This document shows, in pieces, positions 23,866 through 23,939 of a DNA stretch of 23,939 nt. Within the stretch, counting starts at the first letter, position 1. Every line of letters starts with the position of its first letter. The stretch comes from CAZSVI01 sp964610205. GTDB taxonomy: Bacteria; Bacillota; Clostridia; DSM-8532. The stretch covers positions 1 to 23,939 of the forward strand of contig CAZSVI010000053.1 in NCBI GenBank assembly GCA_964610205.1, read 5' to 3'. The position numbers and the translations under genes are program-made. A model generated the notes under the pieces. It did not search any database. It was not told the DNA's origin and worked only from the letters and a program-made list of their open reading frames with translations.

Positions 23866-23874
23866 ATTATATCA
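23866..23874 (-). promoter_or_regulatory. Extended -10 promoter for the GNAT-like gene
   Basis: On the minus strand TGA-TATAAT (23874-23866) is a perfect extended -10 element. The -35 position holds only a weak TATCTA. It would give a leader of about 75 bases before the GTG at 23785. Confidence 0.45.
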
Positions 23875-23939
23875 TATTTTAAAAAAGATAGATATTAGAA
23901 CACAGAGGGAATATAAATTGCAATTTTAATGTTGCGCGT

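Overview
The window looks like chromosomal DNA of a spore-forming, low- to mid-GC Firmicute of the class Clostridia, of the saccharolytic Ruminiclostridium/Acetivibrio type. The reasons are a complete spoVA-type sporulation operon, an S-layer-homology (SLH) protein, a copper-amine-oxidase-N stalk domain, strong GGAGG ribosome binding sites and a plant-glycan hydrolase operon. No species can be named from sequence alone.

Layout. 1-3701: a secreted 1178-residue mosaic protein (Cu-amine-oxidase-N, propeller-like region, TPRs, S41 protease domain). 3855-5714 (minus): an exported three-SLH protein carrying an alpha/beta-hydrolase. 5858-6847 (minus): a stand-alone XerC/D-like tyrosine recombinase. 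6848-7504: non-coding, with a perfect 16-bp hairpin and a degenerate 55-bp tandem repeat. 7505-10881: a seven-gene plus-strand operon (55-aa unknown, DUF1657, DUF421+DUF1657 '2Duf', SpoVAC, SpoVAD, SpoVAE, DUF1657) closed by a good terminator; its content and order match the spoVA2mob type of cluster linked in Bacillus to spore heat resistance. 11139-11723: a small methyltransferase.

11919-19129 (minus): a four-gene operon, Gfo/Idh/MocA oxidoreductase, GH31 glycosidase, GH106-like glycosidase, alpha/beta-hydrolase, probably for breaking down plant-derived oligosaccharides or glycosides. It is decaying: the GH106-like gene is split by one in-frame TAG, and the hydrolase has lost its C-terminal half at a junction that also appears to have removed a gene coming from the other side.

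19130-22663 is a patchwork of mobile-element and gene remnants: an AraC-like tail, a 3' half of tRNA-Arg(ACG) with its terminator (attachment-site scar), two clusters of 10-bp direct repeats that look like recombinase arm sites, an intact AraC/GyrI-type regulator, a GNAT tail, and an intact VOC-fold gene between two roughly 105-bp imperfect direct repeats. 22664-23785 (minus) is a GNAT-like protein of unknown substrate.

The points most worth follow-up are the spoVA2mob-like operon with its uncharacterised 55-aa first gene and three DUF1657 modules, the TAG-split glycosidase, the tRNA-Arg attachment scar with helically phased repeats, and the mosaic S41 protein.
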